From the NCBI GenBank assembly GCA_021785115.1, contig JAJYGO010000078.1, forward strand, positions 1 through 20,299: a stretch of DNA of 20,299 nt. The letters are read 5' to 3'. Source of the stretch: Chloroflexota bacterium. Lineage in GTDB: Bacteria > Chloroflexota > Limnocylindria > Limnocylindrales > CSP1-4. How positions within the stretch are numbered: the stretch's first letter is position 1; every line of letters begins with the position of its first letter. Shown in pieces: positions 1 through 7,618 of the stretch. The notes under the pieces were generated by a model. The model saw only the letters and a list, made by a program, of their open reading frames with translations. It had not been told where the DNA came from and made no database searches. Made by a program: the position numbers and the translations under genes.

Positions 1-411
1 ATCGCGGACGCGATGTCCAAGGGCCAGGAGATCGTGGTCACGCCGGAGAAGGTGCGCGAGATCATCAAGGTCAGCCAGGAGCCGGTCTCCCTCGAGACGC
101 CGATCGGCGAGGAGGAGGACTCGCACCTGGGCGACTTCATCGAGGACCGGGCGGCGCTGGCGCCCGCAGAGGCGGCCAGCCACCAGCTGCTCAAGGAGCA
201 GGTGGAGGCCGTGCTCGACTCGCTCACCGGTCGGGAGCGGCGCGTGCTGCAGCTCCGGTTCGGACTGGAGGACGGGCGCGCGCGCACACTCGAGGAGGTC
301 GGCAAGGAGTTCAACGTCACCCGCGAGCGGATCCGCCAGATCGAGGCGAAGGCGCTCCGGAAGCTGCGGCATCCCAGCCGCTCGCGAAAGCTGAAGGACT
401 ACCTGGAATAG
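1..411 (+). CDS. rpoD: Primary RNA polymerase sigma factor, C-terminal part (5' truncated by window)
   Basis: This is the last 136 residues of a housekeeping sigma-70 factor, which directs RNA polymerase to -10/-35 promoters. The reading frame is open from base 1, so the start lies outside the window. The ATG at 13 is internal. Visible in order are the end of region 3 with the family signature [20 protein letters not shown] (residues 26-45 of the fragment), region 4.1 ([19 protein letters not shown]), and the region 4.2 helix-turn-helix ([20 protein letters not shown], about 97-116) that reads the -35 box. The ending SRKLKDYLE is the usual C-terminus of RpoD/SigA. The GEEEDS and DFIED stretches argue for a primary rather than an alternative sigma factor. 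The stop is a TAG at 409-411. Confidence 0.95.
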   Translation: MADAMSKGQEIVVTPEKVREIIKVSQEPVSLETPIGEEEDSHLGDFIEDRAALAPAEAASHQLLKEQVEAVLDSLTGRERRVLQLRFGLEDGRARTLEEVGKEFNVTRERIRQIEAKALRKLRHPSRSRKLKDYLE

Positions 412-413
412 GG

Positions 414-1022
414 GTGGATCGCGCAGGAGAGGCAGATCGCCCAGGCCGGGGGGATGACTCCGGTTGGGGGGATGGCGCCGAAGAGTTGGTTCGCGCCGGC
501 CCGCTCGGCTGCCACGACCGGGCGGAGCGCCTCGACGAAGTGGATCGCCACGACCGGGCGGCGTGCCCCGACGAAGTGGATCGCAACGACCGGGCGGATG
601 GCGCCGAAGAGGTGGTAGGCCCCGGCCCGCTCGGCTGCCACGACCGGGCGGAGTGCCCCGACGCGTCGGCGGGCAGAGCCGTCGCGGCCGGCAACCGCCC
701 CGGCGGTCGACCGCCACGGCCGGCAGGGCTGTGCTCGGGGGCCGGCCACGTCGTCGTGCACGCGAATCCCGCCCTGGTCTCGGCGTTCAGCTCCAGGATC
801 GTGGGCATCCCGGCACGCGAAGGGCTGGTCGGCCTTCCGCGCGAGGCGTTCGACCTGCTCGACGCGGTGTTCCGGGACGGGCGGCCGCTCGCCCGCGAGA
901 TTCTCCGGGATGGGGAACCGTGGCGCATGACCGTGGTTCCGCGCAGGGATCCGGAGACCGGCGAGGTCTATGGGGTCGCGTTCTACCTCCGGTCTCACCG
1001 CGATCCCGCGATCTCCCGATGA
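414..1022 (+). CDS. PAS-like domain protein with repeat-bearing N-terminal half (start uncertain)
   Basis: The C-terminal half, about residues 108-195, looks like a small PAS-type sensor domain: NPAL near its start, a VGIPAREGL segment, a helix around FDLLDAVF, then strand-like EPWRMTVVPRRDPETGEVYGVAF. This part has convincing protein character. The first half, about residues 1-100, is translated from a 36-bp tandem repeat, giving a 12-residue period with recurring HDRAE and DEVD words. It is low-complexity and may not be protein at all. The GTG at 414 sits two bases after the sigma factor stop and has no clear Shine-Dalgarno site. In-frame GTGs at 612 and 756 are alternatives, the latter already inside the PAS-like part. 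No output domain is attached, so the role is unknown. The opposite strand is also open through the repeat, which is typical of such GC-rich repeats. Confidence 0.45.
   Translation: MDRAGEADRPGRGDDSGWGDGAEELVRAGPLGCHDRAERLDEVDRHDRAACPDEVDRNDRADGAEEVVGPGPLGCHDRAECPDASAGRAVAAGNRPGGRPPRPAGLCSGAGHVVVHANPALVSAFSSRIVGIPAREGLVGLPREAFDLLDAVFRDGRPLAREILRDGEPWRMTVVPRRDPETGEVYGVAFYLRSHRDPAISR
471..663 (+). repeat. Degenerate 36-bp tandem repeat with a 126-bp higher-order duplication
   Basis: Units starting with CCACGACCGGGCGG lie at 512-547 and 548-583, followed by a diverged unit at 584-619 and a partial unit at 638-663. A larger block at 471-537 reappears at 597-663 (126 bases apart, 6 mismatches in 67). 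The period is a multiple of three and keeps both strands open. It lies in the first half of the PAS-like ORF, just after the sigma factor gene. Confidence 0.85.
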
Positions 1023-1078
1023 TCGCGCGGTGGCCCGGACGTACCTCGTGGTCACCGGGTATCGCACGGCGGCCCGGA
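1022..1078 (+). repeat. Two-copy 39-bp-period imperfect direct repeat
   Basis: ATCGCGCGGTGGCCCGGA at 1022-1039 is repeated with two substitutions at 1061-1078. It fills the gap between the PAS-like ORF and the next gene. No function is evident. Confidence 0.6.
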
Positions 1079-1146
1079 GATCTCGCGTGGCCGCCCGCCA
1101 TCAACGGCGTGACCTGATCGCCGCGTCACATCTACGGAGGCACCGC

Positions 1147-1476
1147 ATGCCGCTCAACGCGTACGGGGTGCTGGCCACCTTCATGGCGGCTGGTGCCGCG
1201 ATCGGATCCGCCATTGGCTGGCTGGTGGGGCCGCGACGCTGGACGTCGCTGATCCTTCCCGTGCTTGCCGCGGTCGCGTCCCTTGGCACGATCGGACACC
1301 GGCTGCGGATCGGCTTCGGTCCGACCGTGCCGCTGTTCGGGTTCGATGTCCATCTCTTCTCGGACCTGGGGTTCGCGGCCTTGTTCGCGTTCGTCGCCGC
1401 AGTCGGGCAGCGTGCCGTCCTGGCACCTGGGCACCACGCCGGGCCAGGCGTCCCGGACGGCGAGCCGCCCCACTGA
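1147..1476 (+). CDS. Small hypothetical membrane protein, three predicted helices
   Basis: This is a 109-residue protein that I do not recognise. Three hydrophobic stretches are visible at about residues 5-28 (alanine/glycine-rich, with GAAIGSAIGWLVG), 32-50 and 71-90. A short glycine/proline-rich polar tail follows. The ATG at 1147 is chosen because GGAGG lies at 1136-1140 with a 6-base spacing; the open frame extends further upstream but without a ribosome binding site. It converges with the XRE regulator, with a 59-base gap. The composition suggests an inner-membrane protein with no obvious catalytic residues or cofactor motif. Confidence 0.7.
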   Translation: MPLNAYGVLATFMAAGAAIGSAIGWLVGPRRWTSLILPVLAAVASLGTIGHRLRIGFGPTVPLFGFDVHLFSDLGFAALFAFVAAVGQRAVLAPGHHAGPGVPDGEPPH

Positions 1477-1535
1477 ATCGTGACCCGGCTGCGTGTCGGG
1501 GCCGGGAGGTGTTGCCGGGCGCGCTGAGGGCGTGC

Positions 1536-2204
1536 TCACAGGAGGATCACCGCGTTGCCGTTCGGAGCGATACCTGACTGGAGCGCGGCAAGCGCGCCTC
1601 GGCCGTCCACCGGGAACGTGCCAAGGATGATGTCGGTGTAGTTGCGGACCACGAGTCGGTTTGAACGCGTGTCGGCGAGCAACAGGACGACGCTCCCGGC
1701 ACCCCAGTCGCCCTGCTTGAGTGACACCCGACGTTCGAGCGACTGCAGATCGCGCACGCGGGTCTCGGCTTCCACTGCCACCTGCGTGCCCGGCCGGCCG
1801 ATCACGGCGTCCCACGCACGGCGATCACCCGGCGGGCCCACCGGCACCTCCGTGCGCCATTGCCACCCGGGGTCGATGACGGCGCGCAGACGGCGCAGCA
1901 GGGCGACGTGGGCGGCGTCGCGGATCGGCTGCCCGCCGGGGTACGTGCGCACCGCGAGGTCGAGCCCCACGGCGGCCTCCAGTCGGGCCAGGACTCGGAC
2001 CGAGACGTTCGGCGCGAGTCCCCGTTCGACCCGACTGACCTGGGAACGGGACAGGCCGATGGCGCGCCCGACGTCACACTGGCTGAGGCCGTGCTCGAGC
2101 CGCCCCAGTCGGGCCTCGTTCCCGAGCTCCATCAGCAGCGCCCGAGTGCGCCGTGTTGCCGTGTCGACCGGCCGCTCCCTGCCTGGCACGCTCCCAGTCT
2201 GCAC
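1536..2204 (-). CDS. XRE-family regulator with C-terminal nuclease-like domain
   Basis: This 222-residue protein (with the start chosen here) has an N-terminal helix-turn-helix of the XRE/Cro type at about residues 31-60: GLSQCDVGRAIGLSRSQVSR followed by a VERG turn. From about residue 95 to the end it carries a second domain seen in many high-GC actinobacterial and Chloroflexota regulators. That domain has a conserved aspartate in RAWDAVI (D132), then VAVEAETRVRD (E145, E147), and K163 in RRVSLK. The D...ExE...K spacing resembles the PD-(D/E)XK restriction-endonuclease fold, which is an inference. Further conserved-looking words are ADTRSNR and a hydrophobic ending. The GTG at 2204 was preferred because GGAGATGGAGAG lies just upstream on this strand. 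GTG 2261 or ATG 2132 are possible. The target and role are unknown; the gene stands alone and is preceded by a long repeat-rich gap. Confidence 0.8.
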   Translation of the reverse strand: MQTGSVPGRERPVDTATRRTRALLMELGNEARLGRLEHGLSQCDVGRAIGLSRSQVSRVERGLAPNVSVRVLARLEAAVGLDLAVRTYPGGQPIRDAAHVALLRRLRAVIDPGWQWRTEVPVGPPGDRRAWDAVIGRPGTQVAVEAETRVRDLQSLERRVSLKQGDWGAGSVVLLLADTRSNRLVVRNYTDIILGTFPVDGRGALAALQSGIAPNGNAVILL

Positions 2205-2490
2205 GGACGCTCTCCATCTCCGTGGCACCCGCGCTTCACTCGCGTGCGACCGTTGTTGCACGCGGGCTGCTCGCGGGATACTCGCGGGCTCGACCCGAGT
2301 CCTGCTCCGCCTTCACCCACTCCGTGCAGCCTGCCGTACCCGATGGTGCCCTCCAGGGGACTGGGTCATGTCCCCACCGAGGCTGTGCCCGGAGCGGCCA
2401 TCCAGCGACGTCCCGGCACGTGGTGGCCACCGGGCCCTTGGCGGAATGTCACCCACCGAGGGGACGATCCGCGGGACACGGAGCCGGGAT

Positions 2491-2550
2491 GCGCGTGCAC
2501 CAGATGCGCGTGCGCCAGATGCGCGTGCGCCAGATGCGCGTGCGCCAGAT
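2491..2550 (+). repeat. 15-bp tandem repeat, four copies
   Basis: GCGCGTGCACCAGAT at 2491-2505 is followed by three identical copies of GCGCGTGCGCCAGAT at 2506-2520, 2521-2535 and 2536-2550, then a decayed start of a fifth. There are no spacers, so it is not a CRISPR array. The units are head to tail and nearly perfect, which suggests recent slippage expansion. Confidence 0.92.
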
Positions 2551-2729
2551 GCGCATTCGCGACGACGCGGACGCGTGCAGGCGTGGATCCTGACTGCCTC
2601 TGTGCGCCCCGTGCACAGCACCGTCCGGATGGAGGCTCAACCGGTCGTTCCCGTGCGCCTCATGCACCAGACCGGCGGGATCACGGGCTGGCCGGACCTC
2701 CCCGGGAACGTGGTCGTCGCTTGCGTGCA

Positions 2730-2808
2730 CCACGTGCACTCGGGTCCGCCGCCGGGACCGAAGTGGTCTGCCACGTGCACTCGGGTCCGCCGCCGGGGCC
2801 GAAGTGGT
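2730..2808 (+). repeat. 41-bp-period direct duplication (38-bp unit)
   Basis: CCACGTGCACTCGGGTCCGC and the following 18 bases (2730-2767) recur at 2771-2808 with a single substitution. Each copy starts with the palindrome CACGTG and ends with GAAGTGGT. Confidence 0.9.
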
Positions 2809-2887
2809 GCACCTCGGCACGCTCACGGGATCTGGGGCCACGTGCCGCGCTCCACGGGACCCGGCGACGAACGGTGATGCGCGGGCG

Positions 2888-2969
2888 GCGCGCCAGGGGC
2901 GGGTCGGCCGTGAGCCACGATCGGGCGATCGGCGATGCGCGCCAGGGGCGGGTCGGCCGTCAGCCACGA
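2888..2969 (+). repeat. 49-bp-period direct duplication (33-bp unit)
   Basis: The 33-base block beginning GCGCGCCAGGGGCGGGTCGG at 2888-2920 is repeated at 2937-2969 with one substitution. Confidence 0.9.
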
Positions 2970-2994
2970 GCGGAGGCGGCGGGCCCACTGGCTA

Positions 2995-3092
2995 CGCGAC
3001 CCGCGAGGGCGACCCGGGGCCGGCAATCCTCGACCGGCGAGCCCGACCCGCGATCCCCGACCCACAACCCGCGACCCGCGAGGGTGACCCGG
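2995..3092 (+). repeat. 23-bp direct repeat flanking the operon's 3' end
   Basis: CGCGACCCGCGAGGGCGACC and the next three bases (2995-3017) recur at 3070-3092 with one substitution. The second copy ends two bases before the stop codon of the permease gene on the minus strand, so it forms the immediate 3' untranslated region of the transport operon. Confidence 0.8.
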
Positions 3093-3094
3093 CG

Positions 3095-4015
3095 CTATCC
3101 CTTGGTGGAGCCGAGGGTGAGGCCGCGGACGAACTGCCGTTGCAGGGCGAGAAACACGATGACGGTGGGGATGGCGGCCAGCAGGGCGCCGGCGGCGAGC
3201 AGGTTGTAGTTCGTGAAGAACGAGCCCTGCAGGTTGTTCAACGCCGACGTGATCGGCCGCTTGGCGCCCGACTCCATCAGCAGCAGCGCCCAGAAGAAGT
3301 CGTTGTAGATCCAGGTGAACTCGAGTGTCGCCAGCGCCGCAAGGGCGGGGGTGCACAGGGGCAGGATGACCTTGCGGTAGATGGTCCAGACACCCGCGCC
3401 GTCCACCAGGGCCGCCTCGTTGAGCTCCTTGGAGATCGTGCGCATGTAGTTGCTGAGCACGAACGTGCAGAAGCCGGTCTGGAAGACGACGTGGATGAGG
3501 ATGATGCCGATGTACTGGTCGTAGAGCAGGCCGTTGTCACTCGGGAACATCCCGACGAAGGGCAGCTTGATGATCTCGGGGATCGGGATGGCCAGGTAGA
3601 GCCAGTAGAGCGGCACGATGATGACCTGGGGCGGCAGCAGGTTTCCGGCCGTGAACATCATCAGCAGGGCCACGTTGAACCGGAAGCTGAACCGCGACAC
3701 GGCGAACGCGACCAGCGAGGCCAGGAAGAGGGCCAGGATCACTCCCGGGACCACCACGATCAGCGTGTTCAGGTAGTAGTAGGGGATCTCGGCCAGGCTC
3801 CAGACGTTGATGAAGTTGTTGAAGTTGAGGGCCGACGGCAGCGAGACGTAGCCGTGCTGGATCGTGTCGCTGACAGGGCGGAGCGCCGTGTAGAACGCGT
3901 ACAGGATCGGGATGAGCCAGAGGGCCGCGGTCACGATCAGGAACGCGTGGAGGAGGACGCGCTGCGGCCTGATCCGGCGGTGCGCGCGGCCCGTCACCAT
4001 GGTCGCGGCGGTCAT
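3095..4015 (-). CDS. Carbohydrate ABC transporter permease, MalG type
   Basis: This 306-residue inner-membrane permease is the second of the two membrane subunits of a type-I sugar importer. The family's EAA loop, which docks the ATPase, is clear at about residues 200-222: NEAALVDGAGVWTIYRKVIL followed by PLCTPA. Six hydrophobic segments can be traced, the first at about 22-44 and the last at about 271-292. The C-terminus FVRGLTLGSTKG is the usual end of MalG/LacG-type permeases. The ATG at 4015 is chosen because its ATGA overlaps the stop of the upstream permease and GGGAGGAG precedes it; the open frame further upstream is the overlapping end of that gene. It is last in the operon binding protein - MalF-like - MalG-like. 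The substrate cannot be read from the sequence; nearby galT suggests a galactoside. Confidence 0.92.
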   Translation of the reverse strand: MTAATMVTGRAHRRIRPQRVLLHAFLIVTAALWLIPILYAFYTALRPVSDTIQHGYVSLPSALNFNNFINVWSLAEIPYYYLNTLIVVVPGVILALFLASLVAFAVSRFSFRFNVALLMMFTAGNLLPPQVIIVPLYWLYLAIPIPEIIKLPFVGMFPSDNGLLYDQYIGIILIHVVFQTGFCTFVLSNYMRTISKELNEAALVDGAGVWTIYRKVILPLCTPALAALATLEFTWIYNDFFWALLLMESGAKRPITSALNNLQGSFFTNYNLLAAGALLAAIPTVIVFLALQRQFVRGLTLGSTKG

Positions 4016-4989
4016 GACTCCTCCCGGAAGACGCGGTTGAGGTACAGGATGATCGGGCCGAGCGAGATGACGAGCAGCACCACGGCGATCGCCGATCCGA
4101 ACCCGATCAGGTTCGCCTCGCTGATCGAGTTGTTGGTGATCAGCGTGGAGAGCAGCTCCAGGCCGTTCTTGCCGTGGTTGATGATGTAGGCGATGTCGAA
4201 GGCGCGCAGCGACTCGATCACGGTCACCACGAGGATGACCGTGTTGATCGGTGCCATGACCGGGAAGACCACCCGGAAGAACGTCTGCCACTCGTTGGCG
4301 CCGTCGATGGCCGCCGCCTCGCGGAGCGTCGGGTCCACGCTCTTCAGGCCCGCCAGGTACAGGATCATGATGTAGCCGACCTGGCGCCAGCTCGCGGCGA
4401 CGAGCACCGCCCAGAGGTTGAGCCCGGGGGTGCCCAGCCAGTCGATCGCGTTGGTCTGGGAGGTCAGGCCGAGCGCGCCGTCGATCAGGCCCGACGACCC
4501 GGGCGCGTAGAGCAGCTCCCAGATGAACCCGACGACGGCCAGCGACAGGACGACCGGCAGGAAGAACGCGTTCTGGTAGATGGCGCTGCCGCGGATGTCA
4601 CGGTCCAGCAGCACGGCCAGGAACATCCCGAACGGCGTCGCGATGCACACGAAGAAGATCAGCCAGACCAGGTTGTGCTCGACCGCCGGCCAGAAGAAGA
4701 GGTACTGGGTGAACAGGAACGTGTAGTTCCGGAGACCGACCCAGTTCTGCGCCGTGATCGCCCCGATGCCCCGCCAGTTGGTGAACGACAGGCCGATCGA
4801 GGCGATCGTCGGCGCCCAGATGAAGACGAGATCGAGGATGGTCGGGATCCCGACCATCAGTGCCAGGACGATCTTGTCCCGGCGGGTCAGCAGGCTGTAG
4901 CGGTGGCGCACGGCCGCGGACACGCGTGCTCCCGCCCCCACGTCCGAGGTGGGGGCGGGAGCCGTGTCTGCGGATCGCGGATCGGCCAC
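4012..4989 (-). CDS. Carbohydrate ABC transporter permease, MalF type
   Basis: This 325-residue inner-membrane permease pairs with the MalG-like subunit encoded just downstream. A polar N-terminal tail of about 38 residues precedes six hydrophobic segments, the first at about 39-65. The EAA loop is at about 224-248: REAAAIDGANEWQTFFRVVF followed by PVMAP. The segment SFTNW near residue 70 followed by WVGLRNY is typical of MalF/UgpA/LacF proteins. The GTG at 4989 lies 19 bases after the binding-protein stop; there is no strong Shine-Dalgarno site, so translation may be coupled. The stop overlaps the next start by four bases, showing tight operon structure. Confidence 0.92.
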   Translation of the reverse strand: MADPRSADTAPAPTSDVGAGARVSAAVRHRYSLLTRRDKIVLALMVGIPTILDLVFIWAPTIASIGLSFTNWRGIGAITAQNWVGLRNYTFLFTQYLFFWPAVEHNLVWLIFFVCIATPFGMFLAVLLDRDIRGSAIYQNAFFLPVVLSLAVVGFIWELLYAPGSSGLIDGALGLTSQTNAIDWLGTPGLNLWAVLVAASWRQVGYIMILYLAGLKSVDPTLREAAAIDGANEWQTFFRVVFPVMAPINTVILVVTVIESLRAFDIAYIINHGKNGLELLSTLITNNSISEANLIGFGSAIAVVLLVISLGPIILYLNRVFREES

Positions 4990-5008
4990 GGTGCCGTGCG
5001 CGCCTGGC

Positions 5009-6445
5009 TCAGGTCTCGGGCGGCAGCGAATCCCAGAAGTTCTGGATCGTCGTCTGCAGCGCCATCAGGTTCTGGTTCGGGTTGGCGAGGAACTTCGCGA
5101 GGAACGACTGCATGCCGTTGGCGCCCGCGAAGTCCGGCCGCGAGTCGCGGTCCAGGAACTGCGTGATCTTCTGCGCCTCGCTGACGATCTGGACGGCCTT
5201 CTTGTCGAGCGCCGAGTAGCCGCTCGTGTCGGTGTCGTTGGCCGTCGGGATGAGGCCGGTGCCCTGCTTGAACATGATGAGCTGGGTCGAGCCCTTCGAC
5301 CAGAAGTCGAGGTACGCCTTGGCGTTCGCCATGTCCTCCTGGAGGGAGCGGGACTTGGCGCTCATCATGATGACGTCGATCGGCGCGTCCAGTGCCTTCT
5401 CCGCGTCGTACTGCGTCCCCAGGTAGGGGAACGCGAAGAAGTCCAGGTCCGCGAGGTCGGCGGGGCTGCCGGCTGCGGTGAACTCCTGCGACACGAAGAG
5501 GCCGAGGAGGTACATCCCGGCCTTCTTCTGGATCAGCTTGTCGGCCGACTGCTGCCAGGTCAGGCCCGCGAACTGCGAGTCGCAGTAGGGCAGCAGCTTC
5601 GCCCACTGCTGGAAGACCGCGGTGACCTTCGGGTCCGTCCACTTCTGCTTGCCGGTGAGCAGGCCGATGTGGAAGTCATACCCGTTCAGGCGGAGGTCCA
5701 GGATGTCGAACGTGCCCATCGCCGGCCAGCCATCCTTGTCGCCGAAGGCGAAGGGGATGAGGCCGTCCTTCTGCATCGTCTGGCTGAGGGTGATGAGCTG
5801 ATCCCACGTGGTCGGGATCTGGTAGTTGTGCTGCTGGAAGACGCTCTTGCGGTAGAAGACCGCCCAGGGGTAGTAGTCGATCGGGATCCCGTAGACCTTG
5901 CCGTCATTGCCGGTCACGGCGGTCGCGAACGCGCTCGTGAAGTTGCTCTTGACGGAGGACCAGACGTCGTCGATCGGGGTGACCAGGCCCTGGTCGGCGA
6001 AGAACCGCATGCGGTGCCCCGAGAACCAGAGGAAGTCGTCCTGCGGCGTGCCCTGCAGGTACGAGGTGATCTGGTCCTGGTAGGTGTTGTGGTCCACCGT
6101 GTTCATCTGGACGGCGACGCCCGTCGCCTGGGTGAACGCGGCGTTGATCAGCTGCATGCCCTTCTTCGGGGCGGGATCCGAGTTGTTGCTTCCGACCGTG
6201 ACCTGGCCGGTGGCGCTGGCGGCCGGAGGCGGCGCGCTGGCCGCGCCTCCACCGGGGGCCGCGCTGGCGGCCGGGGCCTTGGTGGGGGCGGTGGTGGCGC
6301 CCGCGCCACACGCCGCGAGAAACGCCGAGACACCCGCGAGACCGGCGACGCCTGCCACTCCCTTGAGGACGGTCCGCCGGGATAGCTGGGTCGTCCCGGG
6401 ATCCGGCAGCGCCGGTCCGCGCGGGGTATCGCCTGAGCTGGCCAT
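5009..6445 (-). CDS. Extracellular sugar-binding lipoprotein of an ABC importer (Tat signal)
   Basis: This 478-residue family-1 solute-binding protein captures the sugar outside the membrane and hands it to the two permeases. The N-terminus has a twin-arginine motif (SRRTVLKG, R23-R24), a hydrophobic stretch (30-43) and a lipobox LAAC with C46 as the predicted lipid-anchored cysteine. A low-complexity Ala/Pro/Gly linker runs from about 47 to 78, after which the mature domain begins at VTVGSNNSDP. Later features include DFLWFSGHR, WAVFYRKSVF and a YPYLG-like segment. The ATG at 6445 is chosen because GAGGAGG lies upstream at good spacing and the Tat motif then falls in the right place; a longer frame to 6475 lacks such a site. 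It is first gene of the operon and has the best-placed promoter in the region. The substrate is unknown; a galactoside or other hexoside is a context guess. Confidence 0.9.
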   Translation of the reverse strand: MASSGDTPRGPALPDPGTTQLSRRTVLKGVAGVAGLAGVSAFLAACGAGATTAPTKAPAASAAPGGGAASAPPPAASATGQVTVGSNNSDPAPKKGMQLINAAFTQATGVAVQMNTVDHNTYQDQITSYLQGTPQDDFLWFSGHRMRFFADQGLVTPIDDVWSSVKSNFTSAFATAVTGNDGKVYGIPIDYYPWAVFYRKSVFQQHNYQIPTTWDQLITLSQTMQKDGLIPFAFGDKDGWPAMGTFDILDLRLNGYDFHIGLLTGKQKWTDPKVTAVFQQWAKLLPYCDSQFAGLTWQQSADKLIQKKAGMYLLGLFVSQEFTAAGSPADLADLDFFAFPYLGTQYDAEKALDAPIDVIMMSAKSRSLQEDMANAKAYLDFWSKGSTQLIMFKQGTGLIPTANDTDTSGYSALDKKAVQIVSEAQKITQFLDRDSRPDFAGANGMQSFLAKFLANPNQNLMALQTTIQNFWDSLPPET

Positions 6446-6470
6446 CGATCGCGCCTCCTCTACCTGCGTC

Positions 6471-6583
6471 CCCAACAGAAAACGACAGACCCGCGCGGAT
6501 TGTCCGTCCGCGGCATACCCGATGTCAAGGCTCCGAACAGGATCGCGCGTAAGTTCTCATTGTTTCCGTTGACTTCTGTTGGG
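6471..6583. promoter_or_regulatory. Paired inverted operator-like sites between divergent operons
   Basis: CCCAACAGAA at 6471-6480 and its exact reverse complement TTCTGTTGGG at 6574-6583 lie 93 bases apart in an otherwise GC-rich region. The first sits just downstream of the predicted start of the importer transcript. The second overlaps a TTGACT (6569-6574) that could be the -35 box of the regulator-galT transcript, although no good -10 follows. A DeoR-type repressor bound at both could control both directions; this is inference. Confidence 0.45.
6499..6528 (-). promoter_or_regulatory. Sigma-70-type promoter for the sugar-importer operon
   Basis: On the minus strand a perfect -35 TTGACA (6528-6523) is followed after 18 bases by GACAAT (6504-6499), four of six matches to TATAAT. 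Transcription would start near 6492, about 47 bases before the binding-protein ATG. Confidence 0.55.
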
Positions 6584-6691
6584 TCTGGGTGCATCCTTCG
6601 CACGACACACGAAGATGAGGTGCGACGGGGTCGTGGCGGAGAGGCGGGCCACCTGGTCGCCCGCGGTCGGCGGCCGCGGAGGGTCGCTGAG

Positions 6692-7618
6692 GTGCTAGCC
6701 CGGCAGCGACAGGCGCGCATCCTGGAACGCATTCGCGAGGACGGCGCGGTCCGGGTGGCGGACCTCGTCCGGGAGCTCGGCGTGTCCGACATGACTGTGC
6801 GCCGGGACCTGGAGTTCCTGCACGCGCGCGGCCTGATCGAGAAGGTGCACGGCGGCGCCACCGCCGTCCCCGGAAGCGCGCTCTTCGAGCCCGGGTTCGC
6901 GACCAAGTCGGCGCTCCAGCAGGCAGAGAAAGAGGCGATCGCAGAGGCCGCGGTCGCGCTGGTGGACCCCGGCGTGGCGGTCGGGATCTCCGCCGGCACC
7001 ACCACCTACGCCATCGCGCGGCGACTCGCCGAGGTGCCCGGACTCACCGTGGTCACCAACTCGATCCGCGTGGCCGACATCCTCGGTGAGGGGCGGGGTG
7101 CCGGCCAGACGGTCGTGCTCACCGGCGGCGTGCGGACGCCCTCGGACGCGCTGGTCGGCCCGTTCGCCGTCTCGGTACTGCAGAAGGTGCACCTCGACCT
7201 GGTCTTCATGGGCGTCCACGGCATGGACGTGCGGGCCGGCTTCACCTCGCCCAACCTCCTCGAGGCCGAGACGAACCGTGCGATGGTCGAGGCGGCGCGG
7301 CTCCTGGTCGTGACGGCGGACCACACCAAGTGGGGCGTGGTCGGGCTGAGCTCGTTTGCGCGCCTGGACCAGGCGGACATCCTGGTGACTGACGTCGGTC
7401 TTGCGCAGGATGCGCGCGAGATCCTCTCCTCGCACGTGCGACAGCTGATCCTCGCCGAACCCGGGGCCCCGGAGGTGGGACGCCTGCCGGAGGTGCCTGA
7501 CGCGGGCGACGTGAACAGGGGCGCGGCGGGCGACGTGTCCGTCGCCGGAGGTTTCGCAGCCTCCGGGACGGGGACCGGCGCGATGCTCGCGACGGGTCGG
7601 GGAGGGGTCGCCAGGTGA
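6692..7618 (+). CDS. DeoR/GlpR-family sugar-metabolism regulator
   Basis: This 308-residue DNA-binding repressor of the DeoR family normally senses a phosphorylated sugar. The N-terminal winged helix-turn-helix is textbook: [20 protein letters not shown] then [20 protein letters not shown] (3-43), ending in KVHGGA. The C-terminal DeoR sensor domain (about 75-235) has the phosphate-binding loop ISAGTTT (99-105), [14 protein letters not shown] and [10 protein letters not shown]. The GTG at 6692 is chosen because GGAGGG lies at 6678-6683 and the family usually begins with MLARQRQ; the frame stays open upstream. About 50 extra Gly/Ala-rich residues (258-308) follow the normal end of the family and have no clear fold. 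Its stop overlaps the galT start (GTGA). It is divergent from the importer operon, which it probably controls together with itself. Confidence 0.9.
   Translation: MLARQRQARILERIREDGAVRVADLVRELGVSDMTVRRDLEFLHARGLIEKVHGGATAVPGSALFEPGFATKSALQQAEKEAIAEAAVALVDPGVAVGISAGTTTYAIARRLAEVPGLTVVTNSIRVADILGEGRGAGQTVVLTGGVRTPSDALVGPFAVSVLQKVHLDLVFMGVHGMDVRAGFTSPNLLEAETNRAMVEAARLLVVTADHTKWGVVGLSSFARLDQADILVTDVGLAQDAREILSSHVRQLILAEPGAPEVGRLPEVPDAGDVNRGAAGDVSVAGGFAASGTGTGAMLATGRGGVAR

Larger units (their letters stand above)
2205..3094. other. Gene-free 890-base intergenic stretch with several short tandem duplications
   Basis: No open frame here has protein-like composition; long frames that cross it do so only because the DNA is GC-rich. 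It separates the XRE regulator from the 3' end of the sugar-permease operon. Four unrelated duplications are listed separately (periods 15, 41, 49 and 75 bases). I see no tRNA, no clear U-tract terminator and no insertion-sequence ends. Confidence 0.75.

Noticed and set aside
399..1067. Minus-strand frame opposite the PAS-like ORF
   Set aside because: The plus strand encodes a plausible PAS-like segment at 735-1000, while the minus product is repeat-derived low complexity.
2491..2550. Possible CRISPR-like array
   Set aside because: Units are 15 bases and directly adjacent with no spacers, and no cas genes are nearby.
1642..3209. Open frames through the repeat-rich gap, some with runs of RAPDA-type repeats
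   Set aside because: The frames persist only because the repeats and GC bias avoid stops; no ribosome site or domain supports them.
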